Positions 27,438 through 36,611 of a DNA stretch of 64,000 bases are shown here, in pieces. Position numbers and translations under genes: made by a program. The stretch is from Cryptosporangium aurantiacum. GTDB lineage: Bacteria > Actinomycetota > Actinomycetes > Mycobacteriales > Cryptosporangiaceae. Within the stretch, counting starts at the first letter, position 1, and each line of letters opens with the position of its first letter. The notes under the pieces are model-generated. The model did not search any database. It had not been told where the DNA came from and worked only from the letters and a program-made list of their open reading frames with translations. The stretch lies in assembly GCF_900143005.1 (NCBI RefSeq), contig NZ_FRCS01000018.1, positions 62,001 through 126,000 of the forward strand, given 5' to 3'.

Positions 27438-28097
27438 CTATCCGGCTGCCGTCGGGCTGCCGGGGGTCTCCTCGTCCGGCCGGTCACCCGGCGGCGGGGA
27501 GTCAACTGAACTGTTCGACGTCGCGGGGCGCCCGACACGTGGTGACGGTGGGCGGCCCGCTTGCTCCTTGGCGATCAGTTCGTTGATCCAGCGGACCTCC
27601 CGGTCGGCTGATTCCAATCCATGGCGCTGTAGCTCGAGCGTGTAGGCGTCCAGCCGCTCACCGGCCCTGGTGAGCATCTGGGACAACCCGTCCCGGCGTT
27701 CTTCCACCCGTCGCCGGCGTCCCTCCAGGATCCGGAGCCGGGTGGCCGCGTCAGTGCGGCTGAAGAACGCGAAGTGGACGCCGAAGCCCTCGTCGTCGTA
27801 GGTCTCCGGCCCTGAGCCGGCGAGCAGAGCGGCGAACCGCTCCTTGCCGTCGGCGGTCAGTTTGTAGACCACTCGACCGCGTCGCCCGGTCAGCGGCGGT
27901 GCGGTGACCACGTCGTCGGGGTCAGGCTCGACCTCGGTGATCCAGCCCCCGGCCTGGAGCCGCCGGAGGGTCGGATAGAGCGATCCATAGGAGATCGCCG
28001 CACGAAAAGCCCCGAGCAGGGTCGTCAGCCGCTTGCGCAGCTCGTAACCGTGCATCGGGCCCTCGTGCAGGAGCCCCAGGATCGCGAACTCGAGCAC
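27438..28097 (-). CDS. PadR-family transcriptional regulator
   Basis: A 219-residue regulator. The winged-helix domain begins LEFAILGLLHEGPMHGYELRKRL and includes ISYGSLYPTLRRLQAGGWI and VYKLTADGKERFAALL. The C-terminal helical part (RLRILEGRRRRVEERRDGL) is the PadR dimerisation region, and a Pro-rich tail follows. GTG 28097 has GAGGAGG seven bases upstream. A 10-bp inverted repeat 40 bp before the start is a likely operator. Its position upstream of ino1 suggests control of ino1, itself, or both. Confidence 0.92.
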   Translation of the reverse strand: MLEFAILGLLHEGPMHGYELRKRLTTLLGAFRAAISYGSLYPTLRRLQAGGWITEVEPDPDDVVTAPPLTGRRGRVVYKLTADGKERFAALLAGSGPETYDDEGFGVHFAFFSRTDAATRLRILEGRRRRVEERRDGLSQMLTRAGERLDAYTLELQRHGLESADREVRWINELIAKEQAGRPPSPRVGRPATSNSSVDSPPPGDRPDEETPGSPTAAG

Positions 28098-28136
28098 CGC
28101 CGGGCCTCCTCTCGTCCACCTGGCGTTGGCTCGCGC

Positions 28137-28159
28137 CGATGTATCGAGACGATACATCG
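28137..28159. promoter_or_regulatory. Palindromic operator candidate for PadR
   Basis: CGATGTATCG and CGATACATCG are perfect 10-bp arms around AGA. They lie between the divergent PadR and DUF5318 genes. The ATGT-N-ACAT layout is typical of PadR operators, so autoregulation is likely. Confidence 0.8.
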
Positions 28160-28255
28160 ATCCGACGCCTCGGTGCAGAGGGACACGGGGTAATCCCCGT
28201 CATGCCCGTTGTTTTGCCTCCGCCGGCGCCCCCGTGCCCGCGTACCCTTCGCCCT

Positions 28256-28663
28256 GTGCGGACCCAACGGCAGGTCGTTGACTACACGCTGAAGCGCCGT
28301 GCGCTTCTGCGTGAGGTCTACGCGGGCCGGGTCGGCGCGCTGGAGGTGTGTGACGCGTCTCCGTACCTGGTCAGAGCGTCGAAGTTCTTCGGCGAGGCCA
28401 CCGAGACGCGATGCCCGATCTGCCGCCGTGAGCCGGTGTGGCTGGTGCACTACATCTACGGCGACGAGCTGCGAACGTCGGCAGGGCAGGCGCGGCCGCG
28501 TGCCGAACTGGCGATGCTCGCGATGGACTACCGGGCCTTCGACGTTTATGTCGTCGAGGTCTGCCGCGGCTGCGGGTGGAATCACCTGGTGGAGAAGTAC
28601 ACGTTGGGTCGCGACGGCCTGACCAGCGATGACAAGGACGGTCGACGGCGCGCGGCCGACTGA
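28256..28663 (+). CDS. DUF5318 family protein
   Basis: A 135-residue actinobacterial protein of unknown function (M. tuberculosis Rv0049-like). It starts RTQRQVVDYTLKRRALL and has VCDASPYLVRASKFFG, then two Cys pairs, CPICRREP and CRGCGWNHL, which probably bind a metal. The GTG at 28256 is chosen because family members begin with this Arg/Gln-rich segment. It sits between padR and the class A PBP gene, as in other actinobacteria. Confidence 0.9.
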   Translation: MRTQRQVVDYTLKRRALLREVYAGRVGALEVCDASPYLVRASKFFGEATETRCPICRREPVWLVHYIYGDELRTSAGQARPRAELAMLAMDYRAFDVYVVEVCRGCGWNHLVEKYTLGRDGLTSDDKDGRRRAAD

Positions 28664-29032
28664 TCATCCGTACGGCTCGAATTCAGTCCCAGCCGCTCGC
28701 TCCTTGCGGAGGCACGGTCTACTGATAGGTGTGAGGCGCGCGTACGTTAAGTCCGGTTAAGGACGAGGTACCCGTTTTGGGTAAGCGCTGTCACTCACGA
28801 TTGGATTAAAGCTGGTTAAGGAAGTGACCGGGTTGGCCCCTGGTACGGATGCCATAGGAGAGGATCGCGGACGGTGAGCTGTCATGCGGCTGGCCGACCG
28901 GTTCCAGCGGGTTCGTGACCGACGAACCCGATCACAGCAAGGCGTGGGAAATGGTGATTGCTCTGTGAGCGGCCTGTCACAGGAGCGGGTGGCTGTTTTG
29001 ATCGCTTGGTGCTTCCGGGGCATGGTGGACGC
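28664..29032. other. Long leader region upstream of the PBP gene
   Basis: 369 bp with no credible gene. It contains two direct GGTTAAGG motifs (28755-28762 and 28814-28821) and several GTCAC/TGTCAC half sites between 28790 and 28985. These may be regulator sites for the penicillin-binding protein, but no regulator can be named from sequence. Confidence 0.5.
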
Positions 29033-31591
29033 ATGAGTTACGGCCACACTCCGGGCGGCGGTGACGGTACTCCCGACGTCGGACCGCGTCCCTCAAGCGG
29101 CGGAACGGTGTACGGCGGCTCGGCATCTCGCGGAGCGTCGGGCAGCGGCGAGGGCGGCACCGTCTACGGCAGCCGGGCCTCGGGCTCCTCCGGCACTACC
29201 TACGGGTCGAGCGCCGCATCGTCCGGCACCACATATGGATCTTCGGCAAGCGGCACCACCTATGGGTCGAGCGCTGCGTCGTCCGGCACCACCTACGGTT
29301 CGTCGGCGAGCAAGGGCACGACATACGGCTCCGGCAGCGGCACCACGTACGGGGCGTCGAGCGGCACCACCTACGGCAGCACCGCTGTCGGCGACCGGCC
29401 GACCGGTCTGGGCCCGCGCAGCCGAGCGGCTGCGCTCGAGGACGACCAGCTCCACCCCGAGTTCGGTGGCATGCCGCCGAACGGCCCGAAGGTGAAGAAG
29501 GCGGGACGCGGCAAGAAGATCCTGATCGGGATCGGTATCGCGACCGCGGTCTGCATGCTGCTCGGCCTGACCGGCGGGGGGGTCGCGTACGCCAGCGTCG
29601 ACCTGCCGGAGTTCCCCAAGTCCAGTGGCACCACGTCGATCAAGTACGCCGACGGTGGCACGTTCGCGACGTTCGCGCTCGAGAACCGGGTCGAGGTGAC
29701 GCTCGACAAGGTGCCGAAGCACGTCCAAGAGGCCGTGATCGCGGTCGAAGACCCGGACTTCAACGAGAACAGCGGTGTCTCCTTCCGGGGTACCGCCCGT
29801 GCCGTCTGGGGTCTGGTCTCCGGGAACGACGATGCCGGTGGTGGTTCGACGATCACCCAGCAGTACATCCGGAACGCGCTGCAGCTGACGAAGGAGCGCA
29901 GCTACTCCCGGAAGGTGAAGGAGATCATCCTCGCCAGGAAGCTCTCCAGCAGCTGGTCGAAGGAGCAGATCCTCAGGGGCTACCTGAACACGATCTACTT
30001 CGGTCGTGGGGCGTGGGGCATCCAGTCGGCGTCGAAGGCGTACTTCAACAAGGACGTCGAGAAGCTGACCGCGGCCGAGGGCGCGGTCCTGGCAGCGGTG
30101 ATCAAGGACCCGACGAACTTCGATCCGGCGAACAAGCTGGAGAGCGCTCAGGGCCGCTGGGGGTACGTCCTCGACCAGATGGTGAAAAAGGGGTTCATCG
30201 GCCAGGCCGAGCGGGCGGCGATGACCTACCCCAAGGCGACGGACAAAGGCAGCCGGACCGGCGCTTGGCGGGCCGGATCCACCGGCATCCTCGGCCAGAA
30301 GATCGAGGCCGAGCTGAAGCGGATCGGGTTCGAAGAGCAGGTGATCAACACCGGCGGCCTGACCGTTTACACGACGATCAGCAGTAAGGCCCAGCAGGCA
30401 GCGAAGAAAGCGTCCGAGAAGTACGTCAACGACGAGACGCAGAGCAAGGAGATGGCGACCGCCATGGTCTCCGTCGACCCGAAGACCGGCGCCGTCAAGG
30501 CGTACTACGGGGGCGACCGCGGATACGGCAACTATGACCTTGCCGCCGCCCCGCACCCTGCCGGCTCGTCGTACAAGCCGTACGTGCTGGCCAAGGGCAT
30601 CGAGGACGGCTACAGCATCGACTCGCTGTGGGATGGCACGTCTGGGCAGAAGTTCAGGGACCGCGACACTCCGCTGAAGAACTCCGGAGACGACAACAGT
30701 TGCGGGAAGCAATGCTCGTTGACCCGTGCGACGGTCAAGTCGCTCAACACCGTCTACTGGGCGCTCACGCTCGAGGTCGGCGCTAGCGAGGTCGCCAAGC
30801 TCGCGGCGCGGGCCGGCGTGAAGACGCTGAACGGCAAGCCGGTCGAGCAGATCGCCGACGAACTCAACTCGGGTCTCGGTATCGGGCAGTACTCGGTGTC
30901 GGTGCTCGAGCAAGCCGCTGGCTACGGGACGTTCGCGAACTACGGCACGTACCACGAGCCGTACTTCATCGAGAAGGTCGAAGACGCCGACGGCACCGTG
31001 ATGTGGGAGCACGCGGCGCACACCGCCGAGCCGGTCCGGGCGTTCTCCGAGGACGTCGGCAAGGACGTCTCGTACGTCATGCAGCAGGTTTACGACGCGA
31101 CCAACAAAAAGATCACGGACGGTCGGGAAGCTGCGATCAAGACCGGAACCCAGCAGTACCGGGAGACCAACGACAACGCCCACGCCTGGATGTGCGGATA
31201 CACGCCCCAGTTGGCGACTGCGGTGTGGGTCGGTGGCAGTGGCGACGACATCAGGCTGATCGACAAGACCACGGGCGAACGGGTTTACGGTTCCGGTATC
31301 CCCGGCAAAATTTGGCGCGACTACATGAGCACGGCGCTAAAGAAACAGCCCAAGGAGAAGTTCGAGTCGGCACCGCACCTCGGTGACAAGGCCGGCAACG
31401 CGCCGACCGAGGAACCCTCTCCCACACCTACGGAGACGCCGAACCCGGACAACCCGGACGGCGACAACGGTGACGGCGACTGGTGGGGCACGCCGAGCAC
31501 CGATGCGACTCCGGACAACGGCAACGGTGACCAGGGTGAAACCGACGGTTCTGATAACGGAGACGGCGGGATCTTCAACCAGCCCGGTTAG
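29033..31591 (+). CDS. Bifunctional class A penicillin-binding protein (glycosyltransferase 51 + transpeptidase)
   Basis: An 852-residue wall synthase. The cytoplasmic tail carries about eight GTTYGSS-type repeats (residues 50-118). A helix (ILIGIGIATAVCMLLGLTGG) follows near residue 160. The GT51 domain has AVIAVEDPDFNENSGVSF, GGSTITQQYIRN, and YLNTIYFGRGAWGIQ. The transpeptidase has SxxK in AGSSYKPYVLAKG, SxN in VKSLNTVYW, and KTG in IKTGTQQY. An acidic Pro/Asp-rich extracellular tail ends the protein. It corresponds to PonA1 of mycobacteria and makes septal or apical peptidoglycan. Confidence 0.95.
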   Translation: MSYGHTPGGGDGTPDVGPRPSSGGTVYGGSASRGASGSGEGGTVYGSRASGSSGTTYGSSAASSGTTYGSSASGTTYGSSAASSGTTYGSSASKGTTYGSGSGTTYGASSGTTYGSTAVGDRPTGLGPRSRAAALEDDQLHPEFGGMPPNGPKVKKAGRGKKILIGIGIATAVCMLLGLTGGGVAYASVDLPEFPKSSGTTSIKYADGGTFATFALENRVEVTLDKVPKHVQEAVIAVEDPDFNENSGVSFRGTARAVWGLVSGNDDAGGGSTITQQYIRNALQLTKERSYSRKVKEIILARKLSSSWSKEQILRGYLNTIYFGRGAWGIQSASKAYFNKDVEKLTAAEGAVLAAVIKDPTNFDPANKLESAQGRWGYVLDQMVKKGFIGQAERAAMTYPKATDKGSRTGAWRAGSTGILGQKIEAELKRIGFEEQVINTGGLTVYTTISSKAQQAAKKASEKYVNDETQSKEMATAMVSVDPKTGAVKAYYGGDRGYGNYDLAAAPHPAGSSYKPYVLAKGIEDGYSIDSLWDGTSGQKFRDRDTPLKNSGDDNSCGKQCSLTRATVKSLNTVYWALTLEVGASEVAKLAARAGVKTLNGKPVEQIADELNSGLGIGQYSVSVLEQAAGYGTFANYGTYHEPYFIEKVEDADGTVMWEHAAHTAEPVRAFSEDVGKDVSYVMQQVYDATNKKITDGREAAIKTGTQQYRETNDNAHAWMCGYTPQLATAVWVGGSGDDIRLIDKTTGERVYGSGIPGKIWRDYMSTALKKQPKEKFESAPHLGDKAGNAPTEEPSPTPTETPNPDNPDGDNGDGDWWGTPSTDATPDNGNGDQGETDGSDNGDGGIFNQPG
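29187..29385 (+). repeat. Tyr/Gly/Ser-rich coding repeat in the PBP tail
   Basis: About eight in-frame copies of ACCACCTATGGGTCGAGC-like units encode GTTYGSS with spacing of 7-14 codons. Copies differ at third positions. The repeat is confined to the cytoplasmic N-terminal tail. Confidence 0.85.
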
Positions 31592-31613
31592 CGGACCCGG
31601 CTCTCGACTCCCT

Positions 31614-31654
31614 GCCGAACGGCACCGTGCGGATCTCGCATGGTGCCGTTCGGC
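31614..31654 (+). terminator. Hairpin terminator after the PBP gene
   Basis: GCCGAACGGCACC (31614-31626) pairs with GGTGCCGTTCGGC (31642-31654). The inner bases also pair, giving an almost continuous 18-bp stem, 23 bp after the PBP stop and followed by GTTTCG. Confidence 0.85.
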
Positions 31655-31804
31655 GTTTCGCGTCCGTTGTAGACGGTCAGTGACGGAGCCGGTTAAGGGG
31701 CATTTTCGAGCGATTGTTGGCCATCTCACAGACTGTGCTGATCCGGTTACGCGATCCGTAGGCTGCGGGACGTTTCGCATCGGTTGTTCCAGAGGAGGCA
31801 CGGT

Positions 31805-32182
31805 ATGCGGCTTCGTCGATGGATCGTTGCTTTGGTCAGCACTCTCCTGATCACCGGGGTGTTTCTCGCCGCGTCGGGGACTGCGGCGCAGGCCGGCGTT
31901 TACTACGGCCAGGACTACGGATCTGTCGTGCACAAGGCGTCCTCGGGCGGCCACTACAACCTGAACATCTGCAACTGGTCGAACGACGGTCTGTCCGCCT
32001 ACCTCCGCGTCGATCCGAACGACGGACGACTGCTCGACTACTACGACACCTCTTACAGCGCGCCTGTCCCGGGCGACTTCTGGGCCGGCTGCGTGAGTAT
32101 GACGAAGGGCTTCTACATCCGGAAATATCGCGTGTGCGACCCGAACGGTTGCGGACCCTGGGCGCTTCCGGACGTCGACTGA
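31805..32182 (+). CDS. Small secreted protein of unknown function
   Basis: A 125-residue protein with a clear signal peptide (MRLRRWIVALVSTLLITGVF, cleavage near TAAQA-GV). The mature part of about 92 residues has four Cys (ICNWS, GCVSM, VCDPNGCGPW) that could form two disulfides, and many Tyr, Gly and Asp residues. AGGAGG precedes the ATG well. I recognise no family. Terminators flank it on both sides, so it is probably monocistronic. Confidence 0.75.
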   Translation: MRLRRWIVALVSTLLITGVFLAASGTAAQAGVYYGQDYGSVVHKASSGGHYNLNICNWSNDGLSAYLRVDPNDGRLLDYYDTSYSAPVPGDFWAGCVSMTKGFYIRKYRVCDPNGCGPWALPDVD

Positions 32183-32197
32183 CGCCTCACTGACGAC

Positions 32198-32233
32198 CGA
32201 TGCCCCGTCCGGCGTTTGTCGGACGGGGCATCG
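32198..32233 (+). terminator. Hairpin terminator after the small secreted protein
   Basis: CGATGCCCCGTCCG (32198-32211) and CGGACGGGGCATCG (32220-32233) form a perfect 14-bp stem with an 8-nt loop, followed by TCTTT, 15 bp past the stop. Confidence 0.9.
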
Positions 32234-32283
32234 TCTTTGGTGTCGAGCCCGAGTGATTTCCCCTCGTGCGGCAGGATCGTGGC

Positions 32284-33786
32284 GTGACCCAGCGAACGAC
32301 CGAGCGCACCGACGTCGACATCGTGATCCCGAGCCACAGTGATCGGGTCGTGGCCGGCCTGTCCCAGGCGGTCGGCGGACCACTGGGCCGACATGCCAGC
32401 CTGCGCAAACGGTTCTGGACGCCGCTCCAGGTGGCACTGCTGCTGACCACGCTGGTCTTCGCGTTCAACTGGGTCCAGAAGTCCCCGTGCCGTGACGGCG
32501 CCTGGGACAACTACGACCAGTACCGCAATGCCTGCTACACCGATGTCCTCGCGCTCTACTACGCGGAGGAGCTCAACAAGGGGTACATCCCCTACATCGA
32601 GCACGAGGTCGAGTACCCGGTGCTGACCGGGATCATGATGGGCGTGATCGGCCTGCCCGTTCACGCGCTGGTCTCCAGCGGTGCGGTGGACTTCCTGACG
32701 CCGGGGGACCCGAACGAAGGCACGATCTTCTACGACCTGACCGCGCTCGCGCTGGCCGGATTCGGTCTGATCACGACGTGGGCGGTGGTTCGCTCGCGGG
32801 CGCGGCGACCGTGGGACGGCGTCATCGTGGCGCTGGCGCCCGCGGTCTTCGTCACCGCCACCGTCAACTGGGACTACCTGGCGATCGCTCTGACCGCGCT
32901 GGCGATCCTCGCCTGGTCGCGAATGCGGCCCGGATGGGCAGGTGTGTTCTTCGGGCTGGCGACCGCGGCGAAGTTCTATCCGTTGCTGATCCTGGGTCCA
33001 CTGGTACTGCTCTGTTTCCGACGGCGGACTACCGAGGCGCGGCTCTCCGCACTGACGACCGTGAGTAGCGCCGTCTTCACCTGGCTCGTGATCAACGTGC
33101 CGTTCGCGATCATGGCGCCGGACGGCTGGTCGAGGTTCTTCCGCCTCTCGTCGGAGCGTCCGATCGATTGGGGCACGTTCTGGTACATCGGCACGCACAT
33201 TCCGGTCGGCCGGACCGCGGAGGGCAAACCCGATCTGGGTCTACCGCCATTCGTCTGGCTCGGTGACCACATTCCGGCGCTGAACGCGACCGCGTGGGTG
33301 CTCTATGCCCTCTGCTGCATCGGGATCGCGGCGCTGATCATGTTCGCCCCCCGTCGGCCGCGGCTGGGCGCGATGGCGTTCCTCGTCGTCGCCGCGTTCC
33401 TGCTGACGAACAAGGTGTGGTCGCAGCAGTTCGTGCTGTGGCTGGTTCCGCTGGCGGTGCTGGCCCGGCCGAAGTGGCGCGCGATCCTGATCTGGCAGGC
33501 CTGCGAACTGGCTTACTTCTTCTGCTTCTACCAGATCCTGATCCGTGTCTCCGGCGGCAAGAACGCGGTGCTGCCGGAAGCGGCGTTCACGCTGGCCAGC
33601 ATCGCCCGCTGGCTCAGCGTCGCGGTTCTGTGCGGGCTGGTAGTGCGGGAGGCGCTGCGGCCGGAGCTGGACGTCGTCCGACGGGACGGCGTCGACGATC
33701 CGGAGGGCGGAGTGCTCGACGAGAGCACCCCGCCACCCCGATCACCGCAGCTCGAAAAGCACCCCGTCGCCGCGGTCGATACGTGA
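32284..33786 (+). CDS. Multipass GT87-like glycosyltransferase
   Basis: A 500-residue membrane protein with about ten hydrophobic helices. It has the features of the DUF2029/GT87 polyprenyl-phosphate-sugar-dependent transferases: an Asp/Glu-rich first loop (YYAEELNKGYIPYIEHEVEYP), LAPAVFVTATVNWDYLAIAL, and LATAAKFYPLLILGP. It follows the PBP region, matching the position of Rv0051 in mycobacteria. It may add mannose or another sugar to an envelope glycan. The GTG at 32284 has GGAT upstream. Its last 45 bp overlap the convergent gene. Confidence 0.82.
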   Translation: MTQRTTERTDVDIVIPSHSDRVVAGLSQAVGGPLGRHASLRKRFWTPLQVALLLTTLVFAFNWVQKSPCRDGAWDNYDQYRNACYTDVLALYYAEELNKGYIPYIEHEVEYPVLTGIMMGVIGLPVHALVSSGAVDFLTPGDPNEGTIFYDLTALALAGFGLITTWAVVRSRARRPWDGVIVALAPAVFVTATVNWDYLAIALTALAILAWSRMRPGWAGVFFGLATAAKFYPLLILGPLVLLCFRRRTTEARLSALTTVSSAVFTWLVINVPFAIMAPDGWSRFFRLSSERPIDWGTFWYIGTHIPVGRTAEGKPDLGLPPFVWLGDHIPALNATAWVLYALCCIGIAALIMFAPRRPRLGAMAFLVVAAFLLTNKVWSQQFVLWLVPLAVLARPKWRAILIWQACELAYFFCFYQILIRVSGGKNAVLPEAAFTLASIARWLSVAVLCGLVVREALRPELDVVRRDGVDDPEGGVLDESTPPPRSPQLEKHPVAAVDT

Positions 33787-35718
33787 CAGCGGCAGTCCGT
33801 CCACACTGGCCGTGAGTATCCGCTCGTAGTCCGTTCCGACGGCGCTGTAGTCGCCCTCGCGGAGGACGAGCACGGTCTTGATTCCCAGGTCGCGGAAGTA
33901 CTGGATGCTCTCCGCGGACGGGAAGACCGTCGCCGCCGCTCGGATCTGCTCTTGCGAGTTCGGCGTGAACCCGGAGACGCCGTTGACGATCTTCGGGAAC
34001 CCGTCCGTGGACCAGAGCATCGGCCATTGGTCGCGGGCGTCGCTGGGCAGCACCAGCACCGGTCCGGTGATGCCACGGAACGACTGCGGCACGGCGGGCG
34101 CAGTCGGGTGCGGTGTGGTGTTGAGGCCTTCGACGCCTACGAGGAGCGCCGGAACCAGTGCGGCGGCGACGACCAGCCTTGCTGTTTTTCGGGGGTGCGT
34201 TCGCGGCGCCAGGCGGTTGCCGAACGCGGTGACCGCGCCCGCCGCGAGCAACGCGAGCACCAGCGTGGTCCAGATGACCAGCCGACCGGGCGTGCGGATC
34301 GCGTCCCAACCCGGCAGGTACCGGTAGAGCAGCAGGTAACCGGGTTCGCCGCCGAAGAACGTGGTGCCCATCCCGAGAACGACGCTGACCACGGTGGCGA
34401 CCGCCAGCCAGAGGCGCTGCCGCACGGTCCAGACGCTGAAGAACAGGCCGACCGCCGCACAGGCCAGGAGGAAGACGCCGGGCAGCATCGTCATCTCCGG
34501 TGCCCAGAGCAGCGTGCTGCGGGACTGGGCGGAGCTCTCACCCCAGAGCCACGAGGTCTCCGGTGCGGTGAGGAAGCCCCGCAGCGGTGGGGAGAACAGC
34601 GTCAGGTCGCTCTCGGTGCGCCGGGCGTGCGGGTGTGCCTCGACCACACGCAGGTACGGCCGGGCCATCAGCGCCGTGATCGTGAGGAACGCGAGTGCGC
34701 CTCCGGCGTCCGCGATCAGGAGGCCCTTGCGTAGGCGCGGGCGCCCGGTGACGAGCCAGCCGATCGCGGACGCGACGCAGACCCCGCCGAGGACGTAACC
34801 GAACGGCAGCCCGATGCCGAACCCGATCGTGATCTGCCAGCACGCCAGGCCCCAGCCCACGGCGGCCCAGCCGGGGCGAACCTCTTCGGGCCGGTAGCCA
34901 CGCGTCAGGGACCACCCGTGGCCCTTCGCCAACGCGGCGAGCGCCAGCGCGATCCCGCCGGTCGAGAGCACGTGCAGGTGGCCCGCCTGGCCGAGCCGCC
35001 AGGGCGCGTAGCCGATCGCGAGACCGGCCAGCACCGCACCGGGCCACGCCGAGCCCAGCCGCTTCGCCAGCGCGTATCCGCCGACCGAGGCCAAATAGAA
35101 CGCCAACACGTAGGCGACGTTGTACCGGACCAGCGCGGCGGCCGGCCCCTCGCCGACAAAGCCGAGCGGCGCGTAACCGAGCAGGCTGTCGGTGAACGCG
35201 AACGAGTCGGCCTCGGGGTAGAGCGCGTTGGACTGCCAGAGCGCGTCCGGCTGGGTCAGCAGCGCGTGCCCGCCCCAGGCCAGCTCCCAGGCGATCAGCA
35301 GCGGGTCGAACACGTCCTGCGGGACCGTGGTGGACGGGTTCTTCAGCGTCGGCCAGGTCATGACCACGGCGACGAGTGCGAAGCCGAGACCGACCAGGGT
35401 GAACTCACTGGTCGTGAATCGGTGCAGGAGGTAACGCCACCGCGGTGTCGCCTGCCGAACGTCTGCGTTCGGCTGCGCCTTCACTGCTTTGTGGACGTCA
35501 GGCCGACGGCGTTTCTCGGGGTGCTCGCCGTCCGGGCCTGTGCTGTCCGGGCCTGTGTCGTCCGGGCGCGTGCCGTCCGGGCGCGTGCCGTCCGGGCGCG
35601 TGCCGTCCGGGCGCGTGCCGTCCGGGCTGGGGGCGTCGTCGGGGTGGTCGTCGTTCGGATGGGTGTCGTCGGTCGGGGCGTCGCCGGGTGGGGCGCTGCC
35701 TTCGTGCGAACCGCTCAC
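33742..35718 (-). CDS. Large multipass membrane protein, GT-C glycosyltransferase-like
   Basis: A 658-residue protein. The first 95 residues are hydrophilic with a DGTRP pentapeptide array. The rest has about 11-12 helices ([19 protein letters not shown] first) and a C-terminal soluble domain ([17 protein letters not shown]...[13 protein letters not shown]) resembling the periplasmic part of YfhO/DUF6044-type GT-C proteins. The Asp near [14 protein letters not shown] could be catalytic. The GTG start overlaps the endonuclease IV stop. The 3' end overlaps the convergent GT87-like gene by 45 bp. Substrate unknown. Confidence 0.75.
   Translation of the reverse strand: MSGSHEGSAPPGDAPTDDTHPNDDHPDDAPSPDGTRPDGTRPDGTRPDGTRPDDTGPDSTGPDGEHPEKRRRPDVHKAVKAQPNADVRQATPRWRYLLHRFTTSEFTLVGLGFALVAVVMTWPTLKNPSTTVPQDVFDPLLIAWELAWGGHALLTQPDALWQSNALYPEADSFAFTDSLLGYAPLGFVGEGPAAALVRYNVAYVLAFYLASVGGYALAKRLGSAWPGAVLAGLAIGYAPWRLGQAGHLHVLSTGGIALALAALAKGHGWSLTRGYRPEEVRPGWAAVGWGLACWQITIGFGIGLPFGYVLGGVCVASAIGWLVTGRPRLRKGLLIADAGGALAFLTITALMARPYLRVVEAHPHARRTESDLTLFSPPLRGFLTAPETSWLWGESSAQSRSTLLWAPEMTMLPGVFLLACAAVGLFFSVWTVRQRLWLAVATVVSVVLGMGTTFFGGEPGYLLLYRYLPGWDAIRTPGRLVIWTTLVLALLAAGAVTAFGNRLAPRTHPRKTARLVVAAALVPALLVGVEGLNTTPHPTAPAVPQSFRGITGPVLVLPSDARDQWPMLWSTDGFPKIVNGVSGFTPNSQEQIRAAATVFPSAESIQYFRDLGIKTVLVLREGDYSAVGTDYERILTASVDGLPLSRIDRGDGVLFELR
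35536..35632 (-). repeat. 15-bp tandem repeat encoding DGTRP
   Basis: On the plus strand GTCCGGGCGCGTGCC recurs at 15-bp steps about six times, with diverged edge copies (GTCCGGGCCTGTGCT). In the minus-strand gene it encodes (D)GTRP repeats in the cytoplasmic N-terminal tail. Confidence 0.9.
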
Positions 35719-36491
35719 TTGGCCAGCCGTTCCCGGAGAAAAGCGATGTCCGCGGACTGGCCGTCGTCCCCGCCGGGCGTCTCGCAGATCGCCGGCGCCC
35801 CGGCCGCAGCGACGGTGGCCACCAGCAAGTCGGCGTCGATCTGGCCGCTGCCGAGGTTCTCGTGCCGGTCGCGGCCGGAGTCGAACGGGTCCTTCGAGTC
35901 GTTGACGTGCACCAGGTCGATGCGGCCGGTGATCGCCTTGACCCGATCGACGACGCCGAGCAGATCCTCGCCGCCGGCGTGGGCGTGACACGTGTCCAGG
36001 CAGAAGCCGGGCTCGTACTCGCCGATCGCGTCCCACAGGCGGGCCAGCCGGTCGAACCGGCGGGCCATCGCGTTGTCACCGCCCGCGGTGTTCTCGATCA
36101 GGATCGGCAGCGGGAATCCACCGGACTCGGCGACCTGGGCGAACGCCTTGCGCCAGTTGTCGAACCCGACCTCGGCGTCGTCACCCTTGCCGACGTGACC
36201 GCCGTGCACGATCAGCCCCTTGGCGCCCACCGCTGCGGCCGCCTCGGCGTGCTGGCCGAGCAACTTCCGGGACGGGATCCGGATCCGGTTGTTCGTGCTG
36301 GCCAGGTTGATGACGTACGGCGAGTGGATGTAGACGTCGACCGGGCTGGCGATCAACGCGGCAGCGTCTTCGCGCGGCACCGGTTTCTTCCATCCCTGCG
36401 GGTCACCGAGGAAGAACTGGACCACGTCGGCGCCGCGAACGGAGGCGGCGGCCAGCGGGTCGGCGGGGTCGACATGGGCACCGATACGCAT
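35715..36491 (-). CDS. nfo: Endonuclease IV (AP endonuclease family 2)
   Basis: A 258-residue zinc-dependent apurinic/apyrimidinic endonuclease of base-excision repair. Metal-ligand motifs are complete: [70 protein letters not shown] and ICETPGGD. The length is slightly below that of E. coli Nfo. It is transcribed with the downstream membrane protein (GTGA overlap) and divergent from the secreted protein gene at 36612. Confidence 0.96.
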   Translation of the reverse strand: MRIGAHVDPADPLAAASVRGADVVQFFLGDPQGWKKPVPREDAAALIASPVDVYIHSPYVINLASTNNRIRIPSRKLLGQHAEAAAAVGAKGLIVHGGHVGKGDDAEVGFDNWRKAFAQVAESGGFPLPILIENTAGGDNAMARRFDRLARLWDAIGEYEPGFCLDTCHAHAGGEDLLGVVDRVKAITGRIDLVHVNDSKDPFDSGRDRHENLGSGQIDADLLVATVAAAGAPAICETPGGDDGQSADIAFLRERLAK

Positions 36492-36611
36492 GGCGCGAGC
36501 TTAGGGCAGGGCTACGACGTTACGGAGAGTTCGGCCACACTGCCCGCGGCTCCCGGGCGTCACCGGTGCGGTGGGGCGTCGTTGTGCGTACCGAACGTCT
36601 GGGGAGGGCCG

